This document shows, one piece after another, positions 44,990-53,213 of a stretch of DNA of 64,000 nucleotides; position 1 is the stretch's first letter, and every line of letters starts with the position of its first letter. Source of the DNA: an uncultured Bacteroidales bacterium. Lineage in GTDB: Bacteria > Bacteroidota > Bacteroidia > Bacteroidales > Muribaculaceae. The notes under the pieces were generated by a model, which was given only the letters and a program-made list of their open reading frames with translations, was not told where the DNA came from and made no database searches. The stretch spans positions 1-64,000 of the forward strand of contig CADAAI010000015.1 in the NCBI GenBank assembly GCA_902785925.1. The letters run 5' to 3'. Both the position numbers and the translations under genes were made by a program.

Positions 44990-46201
44990 ATGAAAAATAT
45001 TTTTAAATATTCAATGTTGCTGGTTGCTGCCACGATGATGCTTGCTTCTTGTAGCGACGACCGTGACTCTAACCCAACGCTCAAGACACCCAGTTCGTTT
45101 GTCTTGAACACTCCAGCCTATGCGGCTCAGGCCATTGACCTGGCCAACTCCGAGACCGTAAATCTCACTTGGTCGCAACCCGACTACGGAGGCTTCCCTG
45201 TAGCAGCCAGCTACACCGTGGAATTCTCACCCACCAACGATTGGTCGGTTTCGGTAAGCGAGGCAGCTGCCGATGAGACCGGCGAGACCCGTCCTACCTA
45301 TTACGAGGTAGAAAACAGTTTCACTACTTGCAACGCCGAGATCAGTGCTACCGACATTGCTACAGCTTTGCAAAAAATCATGCTTTACAGCGAGGGCGAA
45401 GTACCTGAAACTCAAAAGCTATATGCTCGCGTAATGGCTCAAACCAAGGGTGCACAAGACATCTACTCTAACGTTGTTGAACTGCTCGTTGCGCCCTATT
45501 ACATCGAGCTTAAGCCTGCACCTGTGCAAATCTGGTGGCTCACTGGTAACTTTATTGCTACCAACCACTGGACCAACACCGGTAGCAAGGAGAATCCTCC
45601 TTATGGCGACATGGGTATGATTCCTATGTATCCACAACCAGGTGCCGACGTTGACAAGGATGGCAACACCATTCTTGAGTATTCAGGATGGTTCATTGGT
45701 GGCGAGGGCTTCAAGATCATCGCTCCCGAAGGATTGAGCAACTGGAACTATGGTATGTGTGGCGGCGACGAGACCGGCGGACAAACCTATCGCAATGGTG
45801 ACGACGATCCAGGCGACATCAAGGTTAGCGAGGATGGATACTACCGCATCCTCCTCAACACTGCTACCAAGACCATGACCATGGAGAAGATTGAGTCCAT
45901 TAACGGCATCTTCAATACCATCTGCATGCCTGGATCATTTGTTTCTTGGGATCCTGACACCTCTCCGATGACCCCAATGGGTAGCGTTGAGAACCATGAC
46001 TGGTACGCTAAGATGACATTCGACAGTGACGGTGAGCTCAAGTTCACTAACGGAACTTGGGATGTTAACTGGGGTAATCCCGACGACTTCCCTCTGGGCA
46101 TTGGTACTCAAGGTGCCAACAACATTAAAGTTAAGGCTGGCACCTACCACATTTACTTTAACGATATCAGTGGTATCTACAACTTCATTGCTGTTGAGTA
46201 A
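44990..46201 (+). CDS. susE: SusE-like starch-binding lipoprotein
   Basis: 403 residues. Lipobox Cys21 followed by acidic residues (CSDDRD), a surface-export signal. N-terminal Ig-like domain with SPSSFVLNTPAYAAQ-type start and LTWSQPDYGGFPVAASYTVE, the SusE signature. Two carbohydrate-binding modules follow (QIWWLTGNFIATNHW; FNTICMPGSFVSWDPDTSPM), each with aromatic residues able to stack on glucose rings. Non-enzymatic surface starch binding. It is separated from susF by 94 bp that contain a hairpin. Confidence 0.9.
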   Translation: MKNIFKYSMLLVAATMMLASCSDDRDSNPTLKTPSSFVLNTPAYAAQAIDLANSETVNLTWSQPDYGGFPVAASYTVEFSPTNDWSVSVSEAAADETGETRPTYYEVENSFTTCNAEISATDIATALQKIMLYSEGEVPETQKLYARVMAQTKGAQDIYSNVVELLVAPYYIELKPAPVQIWWLTGNFIATNHWTNTGSKENPPYGDMGMIPMYPQPGADVDKDGNTILEYSGWFIGGEGFKIIAPEGLSNWNYGMCGGDETGGQTYRNGDDDPGDIKVSEDGYYRILLNTATKTMTMEKIESINGIFNTICMPGSFVSWDPDTSPMTPMGSVENHDWYAKMTFDSDGELKFTNGTWDVNWGNPDDFPLGIGTQGANNIKVKAGTYHIYFNDISGIYNFIAVE

Positions 46202-46234
46202 TTTTTAGAAACCAATAACTTTGAAAGGTGAAAC

Positions 46235-46257
46235 GGGAGCGGATGCGCTCCGCTCCC
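46235..46257 (+). promoter_or_regulatory. Intercistronic hairpin between susE and susF
   Basis: Perfect 9-bp G/C stem GGGAGCGGA / TCCGCTCCC with loop TGCGC and no T-run. Probably an mRNA stability or processing element. Confidence 0.6.
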
Positions 46258-46295
46258 ACAACACCTCTTCAAAACTAAAACAATAGAAATAAAAC

Positions 46296-47639
46296 ATGAA
46301 AAAGTTATTTTATATTTTAGGTATTGGTTTGCTCATGGCAAGCTGTACCGAGGACTTTAAGGATTGGGCCGACCCACAGAGCAACAGCGAGAACCCTGCA
46401 AGTGCTAACGCTGTAGTGGCTGCTGCTGGTGCCATCGACTTCACAACTATCACTGCCGATAGTGTGTTGCTGTTCACGCCCACCTATAATGCTGAAGAGG
46501 GTACTACAGCGACTAACGCTGTTGTTCTCTACAATGCCGACAAGAGCGACAGTCGCACCGTTAACGTTGACGATCAGGGTCGTGCCAAGACTAGCGAGCT
46601 GCGCGATGCTCTCGAGGGTCTTTATGGCATCCCTGAAGATGCTGTGAACGTGCCCATCACCGTAACTACGGTTCTCAACAATAACGGCCAGGCATTCCGC
46701 TTCGTCAGCAACATTGAGGATGCTGTGAAGATGGCTGCCGGCATGTATATCGTTCAGGGCAACGACAAGACTCCTATGGAGTTTGTGGAGCCTGGCAAGT
46801 TTACACTCACCGTTCCCGCACAGGAGATGGAGTTCTTCTTCCTGCCCTTCACCGACCTCAACAACTTTGAGGCAGGCAAGCTGGGCAGCACCGAGGAGAC
46901 CGACGGTTTCATCTTTGGTGGCAAGCTCGCCAAGGGCAACGCTGCCCACGTGATTTGGCTTGATGTGGACACCGACTACACCCAGTACATCATTACCGTT
47001 AACACTAACGACATGACCTATGATGTTGAGGGTCTGGCTTACGCCGACATGATTTGGCAGGCTGGTAACGCCAACGGATGGGGCTCTCCTGCTGCCGGCC
47101 TTAAGAACAAGGGCTGGAAGGAAGCTCGCAACAACGATGGCGACTACTTCGGCTTTATGTATCTCAACGGCGACTTCAAGTTCCGCAGTGGTAAGGACAA
47201 CTGGAACGCTCCTGACTGGGGTCTTGATGAGGCATTTGACGACTATAGCGGCGCTCTCTTGACTCAAAGCCAAACTAACTTGAGCGCACCTGCTGGATTC
47301 TACATGGTAGAGGCAAACCTTGCCGACATGACCTACCAGCTCACTCCTATCACCACAATTGGTGTGATTGGTGGCTTCAACGGCTGGGCAAGCGACTACG
47401 CTTCACTTCAGTACAACCCCGCTACTGGTGCTTGGGAAGGCTATTGCGATATTCCCGCTGGAACTGAGTTCAAGTTCCGTGCTAATGAGGACTGGGCTAT
47501 CAACTGGGGTGGCGACATCAACAATCTGAGCTATGATGGTGGAAACCTCATGCTTGATGTTGATGCCACCTACTTCATCCAGCTCTACATCACCTACGAG
47601 GGTGACTTCCGTGCTCAGTTCACACAAGTAATGAACTAA
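46296..47639 (+). CDS. susF: SusF/SusE-like starch-binding lipoprotein
   Basis: 447 residues. Lipobox Cys17 (LLMASC) followed by TEDFKD. An N-terminal Ig-like domain (TITADSVLLFTPTYNAEEGT) is followed by three modules at about 150-245 (MYIVQGNDKTPMEFVEPGKF), 250-345 (MIWQAGNANGWGSPAAGLKN) and 350-447 (TIGVIGGFNGWASDYASLQY). The FNGW strand pattern is shared with the secreted protein at 1549. Surface starch binding without catalysis. Last gene of the susCDEF operon, ending at a bidirectional terminator. Confidence 0.9.
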   Translation: MKKLFYILGIGLLMASCTEDFKDWADPQSNSENPASANAVVAAAGAIDFTTITADSVLLFTPTYNAEEGTTATNAVVLYNADKSDSRTVNVDDQGRAKTSELRDALEGLYGIPEDAVNVPITVTTVLNNNGQAFRFVSNIEDAVKMAAGMYIVQGNDKTPMEFVEPGKFTLTVPAQEMEFFFLPFTDLNNFEAGKLGSTEETDGFIFGGKLAKGNAAHVIWLDVDTDYTQYIITVNTNDMTYDVEGLAYADMIWQAGNANGWGSPAAGLKNKGWKEARNNDGDYFGFMYLNGDFKFRSGKDNWNAPDWGLDEAFDDYSGALLTQSQTNLSAPAGFYMVEANLADMTYQLTPITTIGVIGGFNGWASDYASLQYNPATGAWEGYCDIPAGTEFKFRANEDWAINWGGDINNLSYDGGNLMLDVDATYFIQLYITYEGDFRAQFTQVMN

Positions 47640-47659
47640 GTAGTTAATCCCTAATATTA

Positions 47660-47700
47660 ATTATGGCTTTTCTCGCAATTGAGAAAAGCCATAATTTTAT
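47660..47700. terminator. Bidirectional terminator between susF and the GH53 gene
   Basis: Perfect 15-bp stem ATTATGGCTTTTCTC / GAGAAAAGCCATAAT with loop GCAATT. T-rich on the plus strand (TTTTATC) and A/T-rich on the other side. Confidence 0.88.
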
Positions 47701-47717
47701 CTTTTGTGTTCTCGTTT

Positions 47718-47748
47718 CTAGTAGGTCTAGAAAATCTAAAACTTCTAG
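47718..47748. repeat. Degenerate CTAG inverted repeat
   Basis: CTAGTAGGTCTAGA, three bases, TCTAAAACTTCTAG: an imperfect version of the 14-bp stem found intact at 59705-59736. Confidence 0.45.
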
Positions 47749-47753
47749 TTTTA

Positions 47754-49046
47754 TTATAGGAACTGCTTCATCTCATAGAGGGCATCTTGTGCGATACCGT
47801 TATTGTTGTTGAAGAGGCTACCATTCCACCATGAACCCGTCACATGATTTGACCATGGGATGTTAAATTCATTAGCCTCGGGCCACCACCAGAAGAGGCC
47901 TTTCACACGGCTGTGCTGCTTGAGCGCAGCAATCATAGCCACAGTAAAGTTCTTCTGACCTTCATTGCTATAGGGATAGGTGGCAGTTAAATCGTAATTT
48001 GTACCTGGCAACGCCCAAGCATAGCCGTAGCCACACTCCATAATCATGATGGGTTTAGAAGATGCCACTTCCATTTTGTTGAGCGCAGCGTTGAGATTAG
48101 CAAAAGTGCCATGATAAGCACTGTAGTAGCTCAGTCCCATCACATCGTAGTCAACGCCATAGCTCTCGCAGTTGGCAAAGAAGCCTCCTGGTTGGTTTAT
48201 GTTGTGCATCTCAACATGCAAGATTATCTTGGTCGTGGGGCTAACCTCACGAACCGCTGTCGATGCACTGTGCTGATAGGCTGCAAAGTTCTCCCACGAG
48301 CCTCCCTCAGGAGCACCACCAGTGGGATATACCTGACCTGTGGGCCACAACATTCCACCTGTAATCTCGTTACCTAGCTGGATAAAGTCGGGACGAGCTC
48401 CGGCAGCAATCATCTCTTGCATCACGCGCTTGGTGTAGTTGTAAACACTGTCTTGAAGTGCTTCCACGTCGTTCTTAGGCCATGCTGCGGGCACTCCTTG
48501 CGCTCCAGGGTCGGCCCAGGTGTCGCTGTAGTGCAAATCAAGCACTAAAGCATAGCCTGATTCCTTGATGCGCTTGCCCAGAGCTTTCACATAGGCAAGA
48601 TCTTGCACCACGCCTTCCCTCTTGTGTGTCTCGCTGGCATTCTCAGGATTCACAAATAGGCGCACACGCATCGCGTTCCATCCCTGATCGCCAAAGAAGG
48701 CCAACACATTATTAATAATATTACCGTTGCGGTCCTTATAGATAGCGCCACCTTCCTCATATTTTGTGAGCATCGAGATATCGCCACCGACGAGCCGCTC
48801 GGGCACGGGCATGCCATTGAGCAGCACGTCATATATTACTGTCACGTCGGCACTAGTTATAGCACCGTCACCGTTAACGTCGGCTGTCGCAACATAAGTT
48901 TGGTCATTATTAAGCATGAAATTATACAAGGCCGTCACATCGGCACTTGTTATCGCTCCGTCACAGTTCACGTCATAAACGTTACCCGAGACAGCAAGCT
49001 GTGGTGCTAATAGCACCACAGCTGCAATTATCATTTTCTTTATCAT
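47754..49046 (-). CDS. GH53 endo-beta-1,4-galactanase with N-terminal dockerin-like repeats
   Basis: 430 residues from the ATG at 49044-49046, one base after the stop of the GH13 gene; a GTG 15 nt upstream is less likely. Signal peptide (MIKKMIIAAVVLLAPQLAVS). Two calcium-loop repeats (DVNCDGAITSAD, DVNGDGAITSAD) follow at about residues 25-78. The GH53 barrel then starts at GGDISMLTKYEEGG, with WNAMRVRLFVNP, DLHYSDTWADPGAQ, the acid/base in QLGNEITGGMLWP (Glu227) and the nucleophile in MIMECGYG (Glu337). It should cut beta-1,4-galactan side chains of pectin, outside the cell or in the periplasm. It is an unexpected partner for a starch-type locus. It has no SusG-like lipobox. Confidence 0.92.
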   Translation of the reverse strand: MIKKMIIAAVVLLAPQLAVSGNVYDVNCDGAITSADVTALYNFMLNNDQTYVATADVNGDGAITSADVTVIYDVLLNGMPVPERLVGGDISMLTKYEEGGAIYKDRNGNIINNVLAFFGDQGWNAMRVRLFVNPENASETHKREGVVQDLAYVKALGKRIKESGYALVLDLHYSDTWADPGAQGVPAAWPKNDVEALQDSVYNYTKRVMQEMIAAGARPDFIQLGNEITGGMLWPTGQVYPTGGAPEGGSWENFAAYQHSASTAVREVSPTTKIILHVEMHNINQPGGFFANCESYGVDYDVMGLSYYSAYHGTFANLNAALNKMEVASSKPIMIMECGYGYAWALPGTNYDLTATYPYSNEGQKNFTVAMIAALKQHSRVKGLFWWWPEANEFNIPWSNHVTGSWWNGSLFNNNNGIAQDALYEMKQFL

Positions 49047-49047
49047 C

Positions 49048-51153
49048 TTATTGTGCTCCACTAGGGGTATACTCGGTCACTATATACTTACCACTTCCTG
49101 AGCCACTTGGACTAATTCCATTAAGCAGGTAATCATATACTGCTGTAACGTCGCCCGAGTTAATCGCGCCATCACCATTCACGTCACCGTTAACCATCGA
49201 GCTGTCGTCAGAATCAAGAAGCCAGCTATACAAAGCTGTTACATCTGCTGAGTTAATCGCGCCATCACCATTCACGTCGCAACCACCAGGAGGACTTTGG
49301 ATTACATAGTACTTGTCGGTGTTGGCATACATCACGTCTTCGGTTTGAGGCGAACCGCTAGCTCCAGTGTTGAACACAAAGTTCATGTAGCAGTCTTCGT
49401 TCTCAATCTCATAGCGCTTCACATACCAGGTCTTACCGTCGATCACTGTGGTCTCGCTCACAACCTCACCTGGCCAATTACCATTGTGCTGAACGTTGTC
49501 CTGATCCCAAGTATAGAAACGAACGGGGTTCCAATTTACCTCCTCAACGTTGACATACACGTTGATGAAATAAGAGTTACCCTGACCGGCAAAGTTATAC
49601 TCACGAGTAATGACGCCGCTTACCGAGCTGCCCTTGAGCAAACCCACCTTCAGCGTGCAAGGCTCGCTAATGTGAACTGTGCTGCCACTGGCGACCTTAG
49701 GGCTGTTGGCGGTTGGCTCGCTACCATCGAGTGTGTAAACAAGCTGCGCGCCACTAGTGGCGGTCACGGCAGTGAGCTTCGCGTCAAATGCTGCCATATA
49801 TTTGCCCGAAGCCTTGTCGACCCATGCGGTTTCGCAGTTCTTAGACATATATAGGCGGTAGCCCCAGCCCTTAGTAACCTCAACACCTTCATCAAGGATA
49901 GTTGCATAGTACTGGGCAATCACATTGTCTTTAAGGTACTTATTCTTACCTACGATGCAATACATAGACTTGCCATTAGCACCGCTTGATTTGAATCCCG
50001 ACATTTCGTAACTCTTCGAAAGTGGGTATTTCTGGGCTGTGCTTGTATTGGTCACGCCCACAGTCTTGCGCACATCAATCATGTTCTTGATTTCCTGCTT
50101 GTAGGCTTTCCAGTGAGGCAAGAACACGCAAGGAGTGCCAGGCATGGTGAGCAGATAGGCATTGGCCGCCAGCGTGTCGGCACGCAATGGATCGTTCTGA
50201 TTGTTCTCGTCGCGATACTGAGTATCGTGGTTCTCAACAAAGGTCACTGCATAGCGCTTGAAATTAGTTGTCGACATCAGACCGCCAATTGTGAGGTCTT
50301 TCCATGTCTTCTTGGTACCGGCATCATTGTTGCCACGCACCACGTCGCGCACAGTGTAACGGAATGGGAAGTCGAACGATGCGCTCATGTTCACACCGTT
50401 CCACTTGCAGTTGTCAATCCAAGTCTGGATTTCGTTCTGGCTGCTCCAGTTCTCACCTACCGAGAACTGAACGCCAGCTGTAGCGTTATACTCGGCAACA
50501 CGATTTGCCCAGAAACCTCGAGTCATGTCGTAACGGAAGCCTGTGTAACCCAAATCGTTGGCAAGGAAGCTAACATAGGCCTTAATCACGTTGCGCACGT
50601 TCTCGCTCTTGTGATCAAGGTCGCGCATGCCTCCCCAGTCTTCACCCTCGTCGTTGTTGGCGCTAAGTGACTCACCTGGTGCCAAGTGGTTAGCTGTCTC
50701 GCCTCCATCGTCATTCTTGCAAATGTCTGATGCCGTCATAGTGTAGGTCACACCATTGTAGGTCTCAACAGGGAAATCGGTCCAAGTGCTCAGGTTGCCT
50801 CGGTGGTTGACAACAACATCGGCAATCACACCTGTACCTAAGTCCTTATAAGTGCTGATGAGTTGGCGAAGCTCAGCCTCACTACCAAAAGCACTGTGCT
50901 GATCAAAGTAGTACTTCACGTCATATCCCATCGAACCGTTGCTGCCGGTCCAACCACTCTGTGGAATCCAAATGAGGTTGAAATACTGCGAAATCTCCTC
51001 GGCATCTTTGGTAAGTTTGGTCCAGCGAGTGTCGCTGAAGGAGTTCCACCAGAACGCCTGCATCATAACGCCACCATAATTGTCGGGCCATCCCTGAGCT
51101 TCGCTCAAGAAGGGAAACATGACGGCTGCTAAGAGTAATAATTTTTTCTTCAT
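49048..51153 (-). CDS. Multidomain GH13 alpha-amylase with C-terminal dockerin-like repeats
   Basis: 701 residues. Signal peptide to SEAQ (residue 20). GH13 barrel with all four conserved regions: DVVVNH (112-117), GFRYDM (nucleophile Asp209), VGENW (acid/base Glu234) and VENHD (Asp310). Residues 450-520 form a chitobiase-C-type domain (LVYTLDGSEPTANSPKVASG). Residues 525-600 form a starch-binding-like domain (INVYVNVEEVNWNPVRFYTW). Two DVNGDGAINSAD/SGD loops (625-636, 656-667) follow as a dockerin-like pair. Cleaves alpha-1,4-glucan; the subfamily resembles plant/bacterial GH13_7-type amylases more than SusG. It has its own promoter at 51222-51253 and is translationally linked to the GH53 gene. 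Confidence 0.93.
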   Translation of the reverse strand: MKKKLLLLAAVMFPFLSEAQGWPDNYGGVMMQAFWWNSFSDTRWTKLTKDAEEISQYFNLIWIPQSGWTGSNGSMGYDVKYYFDQHSAFGSEAELRQLISTYKDLGTGVIADVVVNHRGNLSTWTDFPVETYNGVTYTMTASDICKNDDGGETANHLAPGESLSANNDEGEDWGGMRDLDHKSENVRNVIKAYVSFLANDLGYTGFRYDMTRGFWANRVAEYNATAGVQFSVGENWSSQNEIQTWIDNCKWNGVNMSASFDFPFRYTVRDVVRGNNDAGTKKTWKDLTIGGLMSTTNFKRYAVTFVENHDTQYRDENNQNDPLRADTLAANAYLLTMPGTPCVFLPHWKAYKQEIKNMIDVRKTVGVTNTSTAQKYPLSKSYEMSGFKSSGANGKSMYCIVGKNKYLKDNVIAQYYATILDEGVEVTKGWGYRLYMSKNCETAWVDKASGKYMAAFDAKLTAVTATSGAQLVYTLDGSEPTANSPKVASGSTVHISEPCTLKVGLLKGSSVSGVITREYNFAGQGNSYFINVYVNVEEVNWNPVRFYTWDQDNVQHNGNWPGEVVSETTVIDGKTWYVKRYEIENEDCYMNFVFNTGASGSPQTEDVMYANTDKYYVIQSPPGGCDVNGDGAINSADVTALYSWLLDSDDSSMVNGDVNGDGAINSGDVTAVYDYLLNGISPSGSGSGKYIVTEYTPSGAQ

Positions 51154-51221
51154 TTTTACTTATGATTTTGTGTTAATGCGTTTTATCTTCTACATTCTTA
51201 GCCATATTACTAAAAATCTTC

Positions 51222-51253
51222 CAAATATACACATTTTTTCACTCCTCCACAAA
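51222..51253 (-). promoter_or_regulatory. Promoter of the GH13-GH53 operon
   Basis: Reverse strand TTTG (51250-51253), 20-bp spacer, TATATTTG (51222-51229): a full sigma-ABfr match with a leader of about 65 nt. Confidence 0.8.
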
Positions 51254-51312
51254 AATATCTAAAAAATTAACACTATCAAATTCACAAAAAAAAGAACGTA
51301 TATAAAAAAAGA

Positions 51313-51338
51313 AGCACCCACTGCAAGCAGTGAGTGCT
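51313..51338 (-). terminator. Terminator of the MFS transporter gene
   Basis: Stem AGCACCCACTGC / GCAGTGAGTGCT (one G-T pair). On the reverse strand it is followed by TCTTTTTTTATA. An ATGCATTGTCAATTATGCAT sequence, related to the cassette ends at 37666, lies between it and the stop codon. Confidence 0.85.
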
Positions 51339-51361
51339 CATTATGCATTGTCAATTATGCA

Positions 51362-52690
51362 TCATGCATTCTTAACGGCTTTACGCTTCTCGCTGATGAA
51401 GAACACGCACACAGCGCCAATACACAAGAACACACCTGCAAGAATGAGCATGTTGCCCTGAACACTGTTCACAGCCTTGAGTGTTACGCCACCAAGAGCA
51501 GCAGCTACAATCTGTGGCACACAGATGGTGCAATTGAACAAGCCCAAGTAGGTTCCCATGCGAGGATTGCCCTCAAAGGCATTGGTAACCAGGGTGAATG
51601 GCATCGCAAGCATTGCAGCCCATGCAGCACCAATCAAGAAGTAAGGCACAAACAGCAAGTACTGGTTAGTGCAATAGGGAGCCATAACAAATCCAATTCC
51701 ACCAATTACCAGACTCAAAGCATAAGCAACCTTATTGTTCTTAAATTTGGGAAGAGCAAGAGCCCAAACCATACTGCCCACAGCTTGAATAGCAAAGAGC
51801 ACTCCAACCCAGTTGCCAGCAGCCTGATATCCAGCGCTTGCAGTGTCGTGAGTGTTCCAAACAGTATCGGCAATAGTACCGTTGGTGTAGGTCCACATAT
51901 ACATGAACGCTGCCCAGCAGAAGAATTGAACAACACCTACTTGGAAGAACACCTTCAAGCCATAGTTGCTTGTGCTCTTACCAGTTTCGGCGGCAATATT
52001 CTTATCCTCTTCTTTAGTAGCCTCGCGGAACTCAGCCATTTGCTGAGGAGTATACTCCTTAACCTTGAGAATTGTGTACAGCACACAAGCGATAAGAATC
52101 GCAGCACCCACATAGAATGCCCATTTCACCGAATCAGGAACTTCGCCAGTTGGAGCGATGTTCTTGATGCCAATATAAGTGAACATGATTGGCAACAGAT
52201 AGCCCACAAGTGAACCAGCATTGCACAAGAAGCTCTGGATACTGAAAGCCTGAGTCTTCTGCTTCTCGTTCACCATATCGCCAACCATCATCTTGAAAGG
52301 CTGCATTGCCATGTTAATGCTTGTGTCGAGGAACATCAACGATATCAAGCCGAATGTCATGGCAGCAGCAACTGTAAGACCAAAACTACCAGAGTTGGGG
52401 AGCATGCACATTACCAATACGGCAACAGCTGCACCAAACAGCAAGTAAGGAATACGACGGCCCAAGCGGGTCCAAGTCTTATCGCTGAAGTAGCCCACCA
52501 ATGGTTGAACTACCATACCCATCAATGGAGGCAGAATCCAGAAATAGCTCAAATTGTGGGGATCGGCTCCCAATGTAGCAAAGATGCGGCTGATGTTCGC
52601 GCTCTGCAATGCATAGGCAATCTGAACACCAAAGAAGCCAAAACTGATATTAATCAGAGTTGATAATTTTAAATCTGGTTTTGTTTTCAT
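51362..52690 (-). CDS. MFS sugar transporter (SLC45/GPH-like)
   Basis: 442 residues from the ATG at 52688-52690 (MKTKPDLKLSTLINISFGFF). About twelve membrane helices. The loop GYFSDKTWTRLGRRIPYLLF carries the conserved MFS motif A form (GxxSDxxxxRxGRRxPY) common to SLC45-type sugar carriers. A charged central loop (KEYTPQQMAEFREATKEEDK) separates the halves. Likely moves maltose or maltodextrins, or another released sugar, across the inner membrane. It shares the strand with the amylase and galactanase genes but ends at its own terminator. No consensus promoter in the 48 bp before the upstream tRNA terminator. Confidence 0.9.
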   Translation of the reverse strand: MKTKPDLKLSTLINISFGFFGVQIAYALQSANISRIFATLGADPHNLSYFWILPPLMGMVVQPLVGYFSDKTWTRLGRRIPYLLFGAAVAVLVMCMLPNSGSFGLTVAAAMTFGLISLMFLDTSINMAMQPFKMMVGDMVNEKQKTQAFSIQSFLCNAGSLVGYLLPIMFTYIGIKNIAPTGEVPDSVKWAFYVGAAILIACVLYTILKVKEYTPQQMAEFREATKEEDKNIAAETGKSTSNYGLKVFFQVGVVQFFCWAAFMYMWTYTNGTIADTVWNTHDTASAGYQAAGNWVGVLFAIQAVGSMVWALALPKFKNNKVAYALSLVIGGIGFVMAPYCTNQYLLFVPYFLIGAAWAAMLAMPFTLVTNAFEGNPRMGTYLGLFNCTICVPQIVAAALGGVTLKAVNSVQGNMLILAGVFLCIGAVCVFFISEKRKAVKNA

Positions 52691-52738
52691 TGTCAACAAC
52701 TTTTATAGTGAATTATGTTTTTCTTGCTATTAAAAAAA

Positions 52739-52770
52739 GCAGGGGACTTCTTGAATTAGAAGTCCCCTGC
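52739..52770 (-). terminator. Terminator of tRNA-Leu
   Basis: Perfect 13-bp stem GCAGGGGACTTCT / AGAAGTCCCCTGC with a 6-nt loop. On the reverse strand it is followed by TTTTTTTAA. Confidence 0.9.
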
Positions 52771-52774
52771 TAAG

Positions 52775-52859
52775 TACTCGGAGTGGGACTTGAACCCACA
52801 CAGCCGCAATGGCCAAGGGATTTTAAGTCCCTCGTGTCTACCGATTCCACCATCCGAGC
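52775..52859 (-). tRNA. tRNA-Leu (anticodon TAA)
   Basis: 85 nt, class II with a long variable arm. Acceptor GCTCGGA / TCCGAGT (G-T first pair), anticodon loop CTTAAAA giving TAA, T-loop GGTTCAAGTCC, discriminator A. CCA is not encoded. Own promoter and terminator. Confidence 0.95.
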
Positions 52860-52904
52860 AGCTGGCATTTGTAGACATATTTTGAGCCTCACAAAAGTGC
52901 GGTG

Positions 52905-52936
52905 CAAAGATAATAGCATTTTTTTAGACTACCAAA
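52905..52936 (-). promoter_or_regulatory. Promoter of tRNA-Leu
   Basis: Reverse strand TTTG (52933-52936), 20-bp spacer, TATCTTTG (52905-52912): full match. Confidence 0.85.
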
Positions 52937-53075
52937 AAAAATCCCAATTATTGCATTATAACCCCAATCATAAACAATTTAACTATATATTTCTAGTATG
53001 TGTTAGCCTAAGTGACTAACTTCATTTGTAACATTTTAATTTGCCACAAATGATGGAGATTGTTTTTTGAGAGTT

Positions 53076-53109
53076 TTTGTTGTTTGAAAAGAAATAATGT
53101 GTAACTTTG
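53076..53109 (+). promoter_or_regulatory. Promoter of the phoH leader
   Basis: TAACTTTG (53102-53109) is a full -7 match. TTTG at 53076-53079 gives a 22-bp spacer; a nearer TTTG at 53083-53086 gives only 15. The stretch 52937-53075 shows nothing else. Confidence 0.6.
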
Positions 53110-53110
53110 T

Positions 53111-53174
53111 GGTCGTGGTTGAAAGCCCAGCTGGGAGTACCCATGAGTGGCTCTCAATACTTCAATCCACGACC
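53111..53174 (+). ncRNA. Structured leader RNA upstream of phoH
   Basis: The predicted transcript begins about at the base of a 13-bp stem. GGTCGTGG (53111-53118) pairs with CCACGACC (53167-53174), extended by TTGAA (53119-53123) with TTCAA (53161-53165) across one bulged T. The 37-nt interior can form AGCC/GGCT and a GGG-AGTA-CCC hairpin. It ends 39 nt before the GTG start of phoH, with no T-run. Could be a 5' regulatory element; I do not recognise an Rfam class. Confidence 0.55.
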
Positions 53175-53213
53175 AACGATTAACTACTAACGACAAACTT
53201 AATTACAAACTAG

